Shown piece by piece: positions 1 through 7,379 of a DNA stretch of 20,988 bases. A program made the translations under genes and the position numbers. Each line of letters begins with the position of its first letter. Positions within the stretch are counted from its first letter, which is position 1. The notes below the pieces were generated by a model, which saw only the letters and a list, made by a program, of their open reading frames with translations, did not search any database and had not been told where the DNA came from. Source of the stretch: VRUE01 sp036524775 (lineage in GTDB: Bacteria; Actinomycetota; Thermoleophilia; Solirubrobacterales; 70-9); the NCBI GenBank assembly GCA_036524775.1, contig DATDBO010000001.1, positions 1 to 20,988 on the forward strand, given 5' to 3'.

Positions 1-91
1 GGATTCTGCGGCGGCCTCGCTTCGCTCGGCCTCTCCATCTAAATCTCAGGAACGGGGAGAGGATCTCCAATGAGAGGGCTAGGCTTCGCCC

Positions 92-652
92 GTGAGCGGT
101 CCCGAGGAGAACGTCGAGCCGGCGAGCCTCGACCCCGCCGCCAAGGCCGAGCTCGACCGCGCCTTCGCCGACCTCTACCGCGACCACCTCAAGGACGTCT
201 ACTCCTACGCCTACTACCGGGTCGGCAACCAGCACGACGCAGAGGACCTCACCGAGCAGGCCTTCCTGCAGGCCTACCGCCACTTCGACCGCGCCCGGCG
301 CGAGTCCGACGGGCGACCGCTGCGGCCCTGGTTGATCCGCATCGCCCACAACCTGGCGCTGAACTACTACCGCGACCGCTCGCGGCGGCCCCAGACGCCG
401 CTGGAGAGCGCCGACCCGATCCCCGCCCGGCACGGGACCGAGGCGATCGCCGAGGGGCGCGAGGAGCTGCGCCAGGTGATCGCCAAGCTCGACGACCTGC
501 CCGACGACCGTCGCGACGCGCTGATCATGCGCTTCGCGCTCGGCATGGACAACCGCGAGATCGCGCGGGCGCTGGGGCGCAGCGACGGCGCGACGAAGGT
601 GCTGATCCACCGTGCTATCAAGCAGCTCGAGGAGGCGATGGCGGATGAGTGA
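92..652 (+). CDS. ECF-type sigma-70 family RNA polymerase sigma factor
   Basis: A 186-residue group 4 (ECF) sigma factor, expected to direct RNA polymerase core to a small promoter set. Region 2 spans about residues 24-98 and includes AYYRVGNQHDAEDLTEQAF and the WLIRIAHNLALNYYRDRSRR stretch that contacts the -10 element. Region 4, residues about 135-182, holds the helix-turn-helix (NREIARALGRSDGATKVLIH). Regions 1 and 3 are absent, as usual for ECF factors. The start is GTG at 92: an in-frame TAG lies at 80-82 and no ATG fits. A purine-rich GAGGGCTAGG lies just upstream. A short inverted repeat, GGAGA-GGA-TCTCC (56-68), sits before the gene. The next gene overlaps the stop codon by 8 bases, so the two are probably co-translated. 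The ECF subgroup and target promoters cannot be told from this window. Confidence 0.93.
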   Translation: MSGPEENVEPASLDPAAKAELDRAFADLYRDHLKDVYSYAYYRVGNQHDAEDLTEQAFLQAYRHFDRARRESDGRPLRPWLIRIAHNLALNYYRDRSRRPQTPLESADPIPARHGTEAIAEGREELRQVIAKLDDLPDDRRDALIMRFALGMDNREIARALGRSDGATKVLIHRAIKQLEEAMADE

Positions 653-992
653 GGCGAGCGAGAGGCTGACCGGCAGCACCTGGGACGTCGAGGGCCTGCT
701 CGGCGACGCGCTGCGGCCGATGGAGCCGCCGGAGCGCCTCTCCGGCCGCTTCGAGGACACGCTCGCCGCGGTGACGCAGGCGGCGGCCGCGGAGCTCTCC
801 GACTGGGCCGAGGAGCTCTCCGAGAGCGAGCTGCGGGCGTTGCGCGACCCGCGCAACTGGGTGCGGCCGGTGGTCGCGGTGGGCGCCGGGGGGATAGCCG
901 GCGGTGCCCTCGTCCTGCTCGAGATGCGCCGCCGCGGGCGCCGCGAGACGAAGGGCCGGCTGCGCTCGGTCACCGGCCGCGTCGGCCACTAG
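645..992 (+). CDS. Small single-helix membrane protein coupled to the sigma factor (hypothetical)
   Basis: A 115-residue protein of unknown family. I start it at ATG 645 (MSEASERLTG), which overlaps the end of the sigma gene (stop 650-652); the longer reading from 612 would only add Ser/Arg-rich sequence read inside the sigma gene. Residues 1-72 are acidic and predicted soluble and helical (SDWAEELSESELRALRD). Residues about 74-93 (VRPVVAVGAGGIAGGALVLL) form one membrane segment, followed by a basic tail (RRRGRRETKGR). Position and topology suggest a membrane partner or anti-sigma factor. It has no HxxxCxxC zinc anti-sigma motif and no recognisable anti-sigma domain, so that role is inference from context only. 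Its TAG stop shares the four bases CTAG (989-992) with the stop of the opposing gene. Confidence 0.75.
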   Translation: MSEASERLTGSTWDVEGLLGDALRPMEPPERLSGRFEDTLAAVTQAAAAELSDWAEELSESELRALRDPRNWVRPVVAVGAGGIAGGALVLLEMRRRGRRETKGRLRSVTGRVGH

Positions 993-1264
993 AGCAACGT
1001 GCCGAGCACCGCGACCGCGCCGTAGACGCAGACCAGGCCGATCGCGTAGCGCTTCGAGGCGAAGCCGGCGAGAACCAAGCCGACCGCGCCGGTCAGCACG
1101 TGGAAGACGTTGGCCCAGCCGTTGACGGCGAGCAGGCCGAGGGCATCGCGCACGTCGTCGGGCCGCTCGAAGGAAGCGTCGAAGAAGAAGCCGGCGATCC
1201 CGTAGGCGACGAGAGCCGCCCCGGCCAGGGCGGCGAAGAGCCGAGCGGGGCTGGCCTCCTCCAT
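989..1264 (-). CDS. DUF4383-like small integral membrane protein
   Basis: A 91-residue, very hydrophobic protein with three or four membrane segments: about residues 8-27 (LFAALAGAALVAYGIAGFFF), 42-66 (LLAVNGWANVFHVLTGAVGL) and 72-90 (YAIGLVCVYGAVAVLGTLL). The NGWANVFHVLTGAVGL stretch resembles the conserved NxxHxxxG core of DUF4383 proteins, which are common in actinobacteria and of unknown function. It starts at ATG 1264 and is divergent from the rhomboid gene, with only 29 bases between the start codons, so the two promoters must overlap each other or lie inside the genes. The family call is from memory of the motif pattern and is moderate. No biochemical role can be stated. Confidence 0.75.
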   Translation of the reverse strand: MEEASPARLFAALAGAALVAYGIAGFFFDASFERPDDVRDALGLLAVNGWANVFHVLTGAVGLVLAGFASKRYAIGLVCVYGAVAVLGTLL

Positions 1265-1293
1265 CGGCGGCGATTGTAGGCTGCCCGTCCGCG

Positions 1294-2109
1294 ATGGAGA
1301 CTTGCTACCGGCACCCCAACCGCGAGACGGGAGTCTCCTGCTCGAACTGCGGTCGGCCGATCTGCCCCGACTGCATGACGCCGACTCCGGTCGGAATGCG
1401 CTGCCCCGAGTGCGCCCGCGAGCGCACCAAGGTGACCAGGGGGGCCGCCGCCCCCGGTCGCTACGACGCCCCCGCGACCTACGTCCTGATCGCGCTCAAC
1501 GTCGTCGCCTACCTGATCGAGATCGCGGGCGGAGGGGGCGGCCTCAGCCCCGGGACCAGCTCGGTCCTAATCGATTTCGGCCTCTTCGGCCCGTCGGTTG
1601 CCGAAGGCGAGTGGTACCGGCTGCTGACCTCCGGCTTCCTTCACGCGAGCGTCTTCCACATCGGCTTCAACATGTTCGCCCTCTACTTCCTCGGCCGCAT
1701 CCTCGAGCCGGGGATCGGCACGCCGCGCTTCGTCGCGCTCTACTTCGCCTCGCTCTTCGCGGGCTCCTTCGGGGCCCTGCTGCTCGATCCGAACGCGCTC
1801 ACGATCGGCGCTTCGGGCGCGGTCTTCGGCGTCTTCGGCGCGACCTTCGTGATCGCCCGCCACCGGGGTATCGAGAACCTCGCCGCCTCGGTCGGGCTGA
1901 TCCTCGTGCTCAACCTGGCGATCACCTTCGGCAACCCGGAAATCAGCATCGGCGGCCACCTCGGCGGCCTCGCCGCCGGCGCGCTCTGCGCCCTCGCGAT
2001 CGTCGCCGGCGAGCGCGGCATGCTCGGCCCGCGCCGCCTGCCGCTGGAGCTGGCGGCGATGATCGCGATCGCCGCCATCTCGGTCGTCGCCGGCGTCGCC
2101 GTCGCGTAG
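1294..2109 (+). CDS. Rhomboid family intramembrane serine protease with N-terminal Cys-rich zinc-binding segment
   Basis: A 271-residue rhomboid protease, expected to cut transmembrane substrates within the bilayer. The catalytic dyad is visible: Ser174 in GASGAVFG and His222 in GGHLGG. The HxxxN oxyanion motif is present as HIGFN (His122, Asn126), and WYRLLTSGFLHAS matches the loop-1 WR-type motif. There are about six or seven membrane segments between residues 60 and 270. The N-terminus is a cytoplasmic Cys-rich module with CxNC, CPDC and CPEC pairs (Cys4, 16, 19, 24, 27, 37, 40), which looks like a B-box or zinc-ribbon fold and is common in actinobacterial rhomboids. ATG 1294 is the start because the zinc module begins at once. 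It ends 18 bases before the stop of the convergent binding-protein gene. No partner substrate is evident nearby. Confidence 0.94.
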   Translation: METCYRHPNRETGVSCSNCGRPICPDCMTPTPVGMRCPECARERTKVTRGAAAPGRYDAPATYVLIALNVVAYLIEIAGGGGGLSPGTSSVLIDFGLFGPSVAEGEWYRLLTSGFLHASVFHIGFNMFALYFLGRILEPGIGTPRFVALYFASLFAGSFGALLLDPNALTIGASGAVFGVFGATFVIARHRGIENLAASVGLILVLNLAITFGNPEISIGGHLGGLAAGALCALAIVAGERGMLGPRRLPLELAAMIAIAAISVVAGVAVA

Positions 2110-2123
2110 CCAGCGGGGGCGTT

Positions 2124-2139
2124 CGGTCTAGGGGGACCG
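2124..2139. terminator. Possible short hairpin between convergent genes
   Basis: CGGTC (2124-2128) and GACCG (2135-2139) can pair around a 6-base loop, between the rhomboid stop and the end of the convergent binding-protein gene. The hairpin covers the minus-strand stop codon (2128-2130) and has no T-run. Five base pairs can occur by chance in GC-rich DNA, so this is weak. Confidence 0.25.
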
Positions 2140-3024
2140 CACCTCCGCGAAGCCGATGTTGCCCGGCGGGTCGACGAGATCGGGATGCAGGACGTGGCCG
2201 AGCAGCTCGACCCCGTCGACCAGGCGCGGGCCCGGCCGCGAGAAGGTCGAGGCCGCGTCGACCGCGTAGACGCGGCCCGCGCCCAGCTTCGCGATCCGGT
2301 CCCAGTGCGCGACCGCGTGGGCGTGCGCTTCGCTCACGTACCAGCCGCACGGCATCGCGATCACCACGTCGGGCCTGAGCCCGGAGAGCGCTCCCCACTG
2401 GACCTCCGGGGACTTCAGGCCCGGCGGCCCGGCGACGTCGTCGCCGCCCGCGATCGAGATCATCTCCGGCACCCAGTGGCCGCCGACGAACGGCGGGTCG
2501 AGCCACTCCAGCGCGATCACCCGCGGCGTCGGGGTGCCCGCGACGGCGGCGCGGACGCTCGCCAGGCGCCCCTCCAGCTCGCCCCGCATCGCGTGTGCCT
2601 CGCCGGCGAGCCCGGTCGCCTCGCCGAGGCGGACGACGTCCTCGAGCATCTCGCCGAGCGTGCTCGGGTCCTGCTGCAGGACGCGCGGCCGGCTCGGCAG
2701 GCGCGCCGCGACCTCGGCCACCTCCTCGTAGGAGACGGCGCATACGTCGCAGATCGCTTGCGTGACGATCAGGTCGGGCGCGACCTCGGCCAGCCGCTCC
2801 TCGTCGAGCTCGTAGAGCGCCCGGCCTTCGCCCACCGTGGCCTTGACCGCGCTGTCGATCTCGCGCTCGTCGAGGCCCTCGGCGAGCACGGTGCGGGTCA
2901 GGTGGGGAAGCGAGCGGGCCTGCGAGGGGAAATCGCACTCGTGCGTGACTGCGACGACGCGGTCGCCCAGGCCGAGGGCGAAGAGCATCTCCGTTGCGGA
3001 TGGGACGAGGCTGGCGATGCGCAT
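2128..3024 (-). CDS. Cobalamin-binding / BtuF-like TroA-fold binding protein without signal peptide
   Basis: A 298-residue protein of the helical-backbone periplasmic-binding fold (BtuF/FhuD/TroA superfamily, COG0614 type). The start MRIASLVPSATEMLFALGLGD is the family's first beta-alpha unit, and VVAVTHECDFP, LAEVAPDLIVTQ and the late GLRPDVVIAMPCGWY are typical later segments. The first residues already belong to the fold, so there is no signal peptide or lipobox; it should be cytosolic. Relatives annotated as cobalamin-binding protein in actinobacteria share this. No ABC permease or ATPase gene is nearby, so transport is not supported, and a cytosolic corrinoid or metal-ligand role is only inferred. 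Start ATG 3024 is divergent from the CNNM-like gene across 107 bases. A GATATT box lies about 10 bases upstream of the start and could be a -10 element. Confidence 0.85.
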   Translation of the reverse strand: MRIASLVPSATEMLFALGLGDRVVAVTHECDFPSQARSLPHLTRTVLAEGLDEREIDSAVKATVGEGRALYELDEERLAEVAPDLIVTQAICDVCAVSYEEVAEVAARLPSRPRVLQQDPSTLGEMLEDVVRLGEATGLAGEAHAMRGELEGRLASVRAAVAGTPTPRVIALEWLDPPFVGGHWVPEMISIAGGDDVAGPPGLKSPEVQWGALSGLRPDVVIAMPCGWYVSEAHAHAVAHWDRIAKLGAGRVYAVDAASTFSRPGPRLVDGVELLGHVLHPDLVDPPGNIGFAEVRSP

Positions 3025-3131
3025 GCGGCGCTCAATATCTCACCCCGGCGTTCCGCGGGCCGGGAGGCTATATTCACCAATTGCCGAATGGCCGAAGACG
3101 ACCTTCCCCGAAGTACCGGGCCACATAGCCG

Positions 3132-4445
3132 ATGAGCGCATTGCTGCTCGTCCTGCTGCTTCTGCTGCTGGCCGTCAACGGCTTCTTCGTCGCGGCCGAG
3201 TTCGCGCTCGTGCGCAGCCGCCGCGGCAAAATCGAGCAGCTCGCCGAGGAAGGCGAGCGCGGCGCCGAGGAGGTGATCGAGCAGCTCGACAAGATCGACG
3301 AATCGCTCTCCGCCTGCCAGATCGGGATCACGATGGCCTCGATCGGGATCGGCTTCCTCGGCGAGCCCGCGCTCGCCGAGCTGCTCGAGCCGGCCTTCGG
3401 CGGCCTCTCCCACGGTCTCGCGGTCGGGCTTTCCGTCGGCATCGCCTTCGCCCTGGTCACGGCGCTGCACATCAGCGTCGGCGAGCAGGTCCCGAAGATG
3501 CTGGCGATCAGCAAAGCGGAGCGGACCGCCCGCCGCGTCTCCCGCCCGCTCAACTGGTTCCGCGTCGCGACCGCTCCGGTGACGATCACCTTGAGCGCCT
3601 TCTCGAACGCGATCGTCCGCCTCTTCGGCGTCGACCCGACCAACATCGACGAGCAGCACACCGCCGAGGACCTCAAGCAGATCATCGACAGCTCGCGCAT
3701 CGGCGGCACCCTCGATCCGGGCGAGGCGGGGATGCTCGGCGGCGTCTTCCACCTGCACGAGCAGGAGGCGCGCGAGGTGATGACGCCGATCCCGGCGGTC
3801 GTCACGGTCGACGCGGCCGAGACGGTCGAGACCGCGCTGCGCCGCTGCGTCACCTCGGGCCACACCCGCCTGGTTGTGATCGAGGAAGACAACCCCGACC
3901 GGGTCAAGGGCATCGTCCACAACAACAGCCTCGCCCGCCTCTACATGAGCGACGGGCCGGAGGCGCAGATCGAGCCGGTCGTGCGCGACGCCGTGATCGT
4001 CCCCGAGACGCGCCCGCTCGACGACCTGCTGCACGACCTGCAGGTGCAGCGCACCTCGCTGGCGGTGATCGTCGACGAGTACGGCCGCACGGTCGGCATC
4101 GTCACCGTCGAGGACATCCTCGAGGAGGTGGTGGGGGAGATCGAGGACGAGACCGACCCGCGCGCCGCGGCGATGCGGCAGCTGGCCGGCGGCGAGTGGT
4201 TCGTCCGCGGGCACGTCTCGCTCGGCGATCTCGCCGACCGCGGCATCGAGCTGCCGGTCGACACCGACGCCTACAACTCGATCGGCGGCTACGTCTTCGG
4301 CGAGCTCGGCAGGCTGCCCAAGCGCGGCGACTCGATCAAGGCCAACGGCTACACGATCCGGGTCGAGTCGGTGCGCGAGAACCGGGTCGAGGCGGTGCGG
4401 ATCAGCGGCAGCGGCGGCGAGGGTTCCGTCCGGCCCGCGGCCTAG
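3132..4445 (+). CDS. Hemolysin-family / CNNM-type transporter protein (DUF21, two CBS domains, CorC_HlyC)
   Basis: A 437-residue membrane protein with the complete CNNM/CorC-HlyC architecture. The N-terminal DUF21 region (about residues 1-190) has four hydrophobic segments and the signature NGFFVAAEFALVRSRR. Two CBS domains follow: about 217-275 (VMTPIPAVVTVDAAETVETA) and 280-340 (ending GRTVGIVTVEDILEEVVGEI). A CorC_HlyC domain closes it (about 350-425, with YNSIGGYVFGELGRLP). Proteins of this family are linked to Mg2+ or other divalent-cation efflux and tolerance; the name hemolysin is historical. Start ATG 3132 has only a weak ribosome site. The adenosine-nucleotide-binding CBS pair suggests regulation by ATP or Mg-ATP, as known for the family. 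The ion cannot be read from sequence. Confidence 0.93.
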   Translation: MSALLLVLLLLLLAVNGFFVAAEFALVRSRRGKIEQLAEEGERGAEEVIEQLDKIDESLSACQIGITMASIGIGFLGEPALAELLEPAFGGLSHGLAVGLSVGIAFALVTALHISVGEQVPKMLAISKAERTARRVSRPLNWFRVATAPVTITLSAFSNAIVRLFGVDPTNIDEQHTAEDLKQIIDSSRIGGTLDPGEAGMLGGVFHLHEQEAREVMTPIPAVVTVDAAETVETALRRCVTSGHTRLVVIEEDNPDRVKGIVHNNSLARLYMSDGPEAQIEPVVRDAVIVPETRPLDDLLHDLQVQRTSLAVIVDEYGRTVGIVTVEDILEEVVGEIEDETDPRAAAMRQLAGGEWFVRGHVSLGDLADRGIELPVDTDAYNSIGGYVFGELGRLPKRGDSIKANGYTIRVESVRENRVEAVRISGSGGEGSVRPAA

Positions 4446-4489
4446 GTTCCCCGAGCAACCCGCGTTACGCCTAACCCTGGAGGTGCCGC

Positions 4490-4713
4490 ATGTGGGTTGT
4501 GCGCTTGAGCGACAAGCAGTTGGAGGTCCTGAGAGCGCTGCTGCGCTCCGAGGAGCATCTCGGCCCCGCGCTCAAGGGGGCAGTCGAGGCGCTCGACCTG
4601 GCCCGTTGGGACGACCTGCCCGAGGCCGAGCTGCCCTGGGAGGAGATCGAGGCAACCGCCCGTCGCCAGGGCTGCTCGCCCGCGGACGTCATCTGGGACC
4701 GCGCCGGTAAGCG

Positions 4714-4717
<4 letters not shown>
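4490..4717 (+). CDS. Small hypothetical protein, 75 residues
   Basis: A short soluble protein that I do not recognise. It has a very good ribosome site, GGAGG at 4479-4483, six bases before ATG 4490, which makes translation likely. The sequence has two parts: a helical leucine-rich N-terminus (LSDKQLEVLRALLRSEE) and a C-terminal half with LPEAELPWEEIEATARRQG followed by CSPADVIWDRAG, which could fold as a small helical bundle. It lies 44 bases after the CNNM-like gene in the same direction and may be cotranscribed. Its stop TAG shares the bases CTAG (4714-4717) with the stop of the convergent dehydrogenase gene. No function is proposed. Confidence 0.78.
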
Positions 4718-5541
<824 letters not shown>

Positions 5542-5616
5542 TCGAGACGGGTTCCTATCACGTCCTCTGCTGTGCGGTCGGCTTGCCTGGGTTGAGGCTT
5601 GTTAGCGTTCCGGCCA

Positions 5617-6363
5617 ATGCGAGCGATTCGAAGCGCAGCGAGCTATCCGCTGCGGCGCTGGCCGCGAATGTCGAAGGCAGCGGTCTGGGCCGCGGCGTTG
5701 CTTGTAGCTGTAGTCGTGGCGGGGAACGCGTATGTGCTCTGGCTGGCGCCAAAGGGGGAGGCGACCGACAAGGTGACTGACGTGCCGCGGGCCGAAGTGG
5801 CCATCGTGCCTGGGGCGCTGGTGAAGCCCGATGGGGAAATGAGCCAGATGCTGGCGGACCGGGTGTGGCGGGCGTCTGCGCTGTGGCATGCGGGGAAGGT
5901 GGACAAGATTTTGGTTTCGGGTGACCACCACACCTGGGCGTACGACGAGCCGGACACCATGCGCAAGGCGCTGGTTGCCGATGGAGTCGACCCCAGGGAT
6001 GTCTTCGAGGATCACGCCGGCTCCGACACCTGGGCAACGATGGTGCGAGCCCGCGGCATCTTCGAGATCCGAGACGCGGTGGTCGTCACCCAGGGCTTCC
6101 ATATGTCGCGGGCGCTGTTCCTCGCCGACGCGGCGGAGATCGATGCGACCGGGCTCACCGCCGACCTGCACGAGTGGGGCTACCAGGGCCGCAAGAGTAA
6201 GGCGCGCGAGGTGCTCTCCCGTCTCAAGGCGATCGCCGACGTAACCCTTGACACGCCCGCCATGGCCGGCCCCAAGATCCCGATCTCCACCACCGACGGC
6301 CGCGAAAGCTGGGGCCCGCCACCGCCGCCCGGCGTCCCGCCTGCCGGCTCCCCGGGCCGCTGA
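5617..6363 (+). CDS. SanA/YdcF (DUF218) family membrane-anchored protein
   Basis: A 248-residue protein with an N-terminal signal anchor (about residues 20-44, AAVWAAALLVAVVVAGNAYV) and an outside-facing DUF218 domain. It follows the order of E. coli SanA closely: AIVPGALV, KILVSGDHH, YDEPDTMRKALVADGVDP, FEDHAGSDTWATMVRARGIF, VVVTQGFHMSRALFLA. SanA is tied to envelope barrier function (vancomycin exclusion at high temperature), but its chemistry is unknown. The C-terminal 30 residues are Pro/Gly-rich and extend beyond the domain. Start choice is uncertain: TTG 5599, ATG 5617 and ATG 5668 are all in frame, and none has a clear ribosome site. The first half uses more G-ending and T-containing codons than its neighbours (for example AAG ATT TTG GTT TCG), a weak hint of transfer. 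Confidence 0.85.
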   Translation: MRAIRSAASYPLRRWPRMSKAAVWAAALLVAVVVAGNAYVLWLAPKGEATDKVTDVPRAEVAIVPGALVKPDGEMSQMLADRVWRASALWHAGKVDKILVSGDHHTWAYDEPDTMRKALVADGVDPRDVFEDHAGSDTWATMVRARGIFEIRDAVVVTQGFHMSRALFLADAAEIDATGLTADLHEWGYQGRKSKAREVLSRLKAIADVTLDTPAMAGPKIPISTTDGRESWGPPPPPGVPPAGSPGR

Positions 6364-6379
6364 CCCGCCACCGGGCGGG
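6364..6379. terminator. Bidirectional hairpin in a 19-base convergent gap
   Basis: CCCGCC (6364-6369) and GGCGGG (6374-6379) pair perfectly around the 4-base loop ACCG. The hairpin begins on the base after the SanA-like stop codon and ends three bases before the stop of the convergent esterase gene, so it could end transcription from both sides. It lacks a T-run, which is common for actinobacterial terminators. Confidence 0.5.
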
Positions 6380-6382
6380 CGC

Positions 6383-7177
6383 TCAGCCGCAGTGGTCGAG
6401 TGAGCTCACGTAGAAGCGCTGATAGGCAGGCCAGTGGGCGTCCCAGTAGGAGCCTTCGTGGCCGCCGGGCCACGAGTGGGCACTGACGTCGGTGCCGCCG
6501 GCCTCGAGCGCATCTACAAAGCCCTCGTTGTAGACGCGGAACGGATCCTCGCTGCCGTAGTCATTCCAGATCCGCGTGTCGCCGAAGGCGTCGGGGTCCT
6601 CCTGGACGATCCTAACCACGTCGTTGCGCTCGAAGTCCGCTACGTCGTCGAAGGCGCCCGGCGCGGTTTCGCCGGCCTCAAACCAGAGCGCCGCCGAGTG
6701 CCCGCCGACGGCGCAGAAGCGTCCCGGGTGCTTCAGGCCCAGGTCGTAGGCGCCGAAGCCGCCCATCGAGATGCCGCCGATCGCGATCCGGCGCGGGTCG
6801 ATCCCGAACCGCTCGACCACCACCGGAATCACTTCCCGCATCACATATGTGCCCCACCTGGCGCCGCGCCGGTTGTGCCAGTAGCCGTGAACCCCGCCCT
6901 CGGGGAAGGCGAAGACCGGGCCGCGTCCGCGCAATTCCGGCAGACCGGCGAAGACTGCGTCGTTGAAGGCCCCCTCAGAGCCACCGCGCCCGTGCAGGAA
7001 GACCAGCAGCCAGCGCTCTCCCGACCGCCCCGCCTGCTTTGGCACGATCACGTTGACGCCGAGCTCCCGTCCCACCGCTTGGCTCTGGACCTCCAGATGG
7101 ACTAGCCGCGAGCCGTGCTTGTCGATCGGCGCGAGCACGGTCGCCGTCAAGGCCAGGTAGACGAGCATCGCCGCCAC
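6383..7177 (-). CDS. Membrane-anchored alpha/beta-hydrolase esterase (esterase D / PHB depolymerase-like)
   Basis: A 264-residue serine hydrolase. The oxyanion loop is FLHGRGG (residues 60-66), the nucleophile elbow is GISMGG with Ser137, the acid is probably Asp211 in GSEDPF, and the catalytic His is His240 in WPGGHEGSYW. The layout resembles bacterial S-formylglutathione hydrolase/esterase D-type and poly-hydroxyalkanoate or xylan esterases; the substrate is unknown. An N-terminal hydrophobic segment (about residues 1-18) suggests a signal anchor. The only standard start available is GTG 7177. The frame stays open and protein-like upstream, reading RRRAVALAIIAVV directly before it, so the true N-terminus may be longer (see findings). 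It is divergent from the thiolase gene, with the TetR-type operator in the shared intergenic region. Confidence 0.85.
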   Translation of the reverse strand: MAAMLVYLALTATVLAPIDKHGSRLVHLEVQSQAVGRELGVNVIVPKQAGRSGERWLLVFLHGRGGSEGAFNDAVFAGLPELRGRGPVFAFPEGGVHGYWHNRRGARWGTYVMREVIPVVVERFGIDPRRIAIGGISMGGFGAYDLGLKHPGRFCAVGGHSAALWFEAGETAPGAFDDVADFERNDVVRIVQEDPDAFGDTRIWNDYGSEDPFRVYNEGFVDALEAGGTDVSAHSWPGGHEGSYWDAHWPAYQRFYVSSLDHCG

Positions 7178-7322
7178 GACCGCGATGATCGCGAGCGCGA
7201 CGGCGCGCCGTCTGTGGATTTGCCCGCGGGTCGGTCGGCGGGAGCGTTGGAATCTTCCCTGCGGCGTGATCGATCGCCCTCCGGCGCGTAGCTTAGGGAT
7301 CTGTCGGCAATAAGGGTTTGGC

Positions 7323-7337
7323 TGACTGACCAGTCAA
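7323..7337. promoter_or_regulatory. TetR-type palindromic operator upstream of the thiolase gene
   Basis: TGACTG-AC-CAGTCA is a perfect 6-base inverted repeat with a 2-base centre (7323-7336). With the following A it makes a 15-base string that recurs at 17904-17918. It ends 43 bases before the thiolase ATG, where a repressor would block transcription. Size and symmetry are those of TetR-family operators. The cognate regulator is not in this window. The site may also affect the divergent esterase gene, whose start is 146 bases away. Confidence 0.8.
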
Positions 7338-7379
7338 TTGGCTACCCTGGGAGGGAATCGGCGACGAACGGAGGCTTCG

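Noticed and set aside
70..648. A 192-residue plus-strand frame overlapping the sigma factor, starting ATG 70
   Set aside because: Arg/Pro/Ala-rich frameshifted reading of the sigma gene; no domain, while the 92-652 frame has clear sigma regions 2 and 4.
3069..3074. TATATT as a -10 box for the CNNM-like gene
   Set aside because: No matching -35 at a suitable distance and 57 bases to the start codon; it is plausible but not supportable alone.
2898..4214. A 438-residue minus-strand open frame across the CNNM-like gene
   Set aside because: Its sequence is low-complexity Asp/Arg/Leu/Val without any fold motif, typical of antisense frames in GC-rich genes; the plus strand has complete CBS and CorC_HlyC domains.
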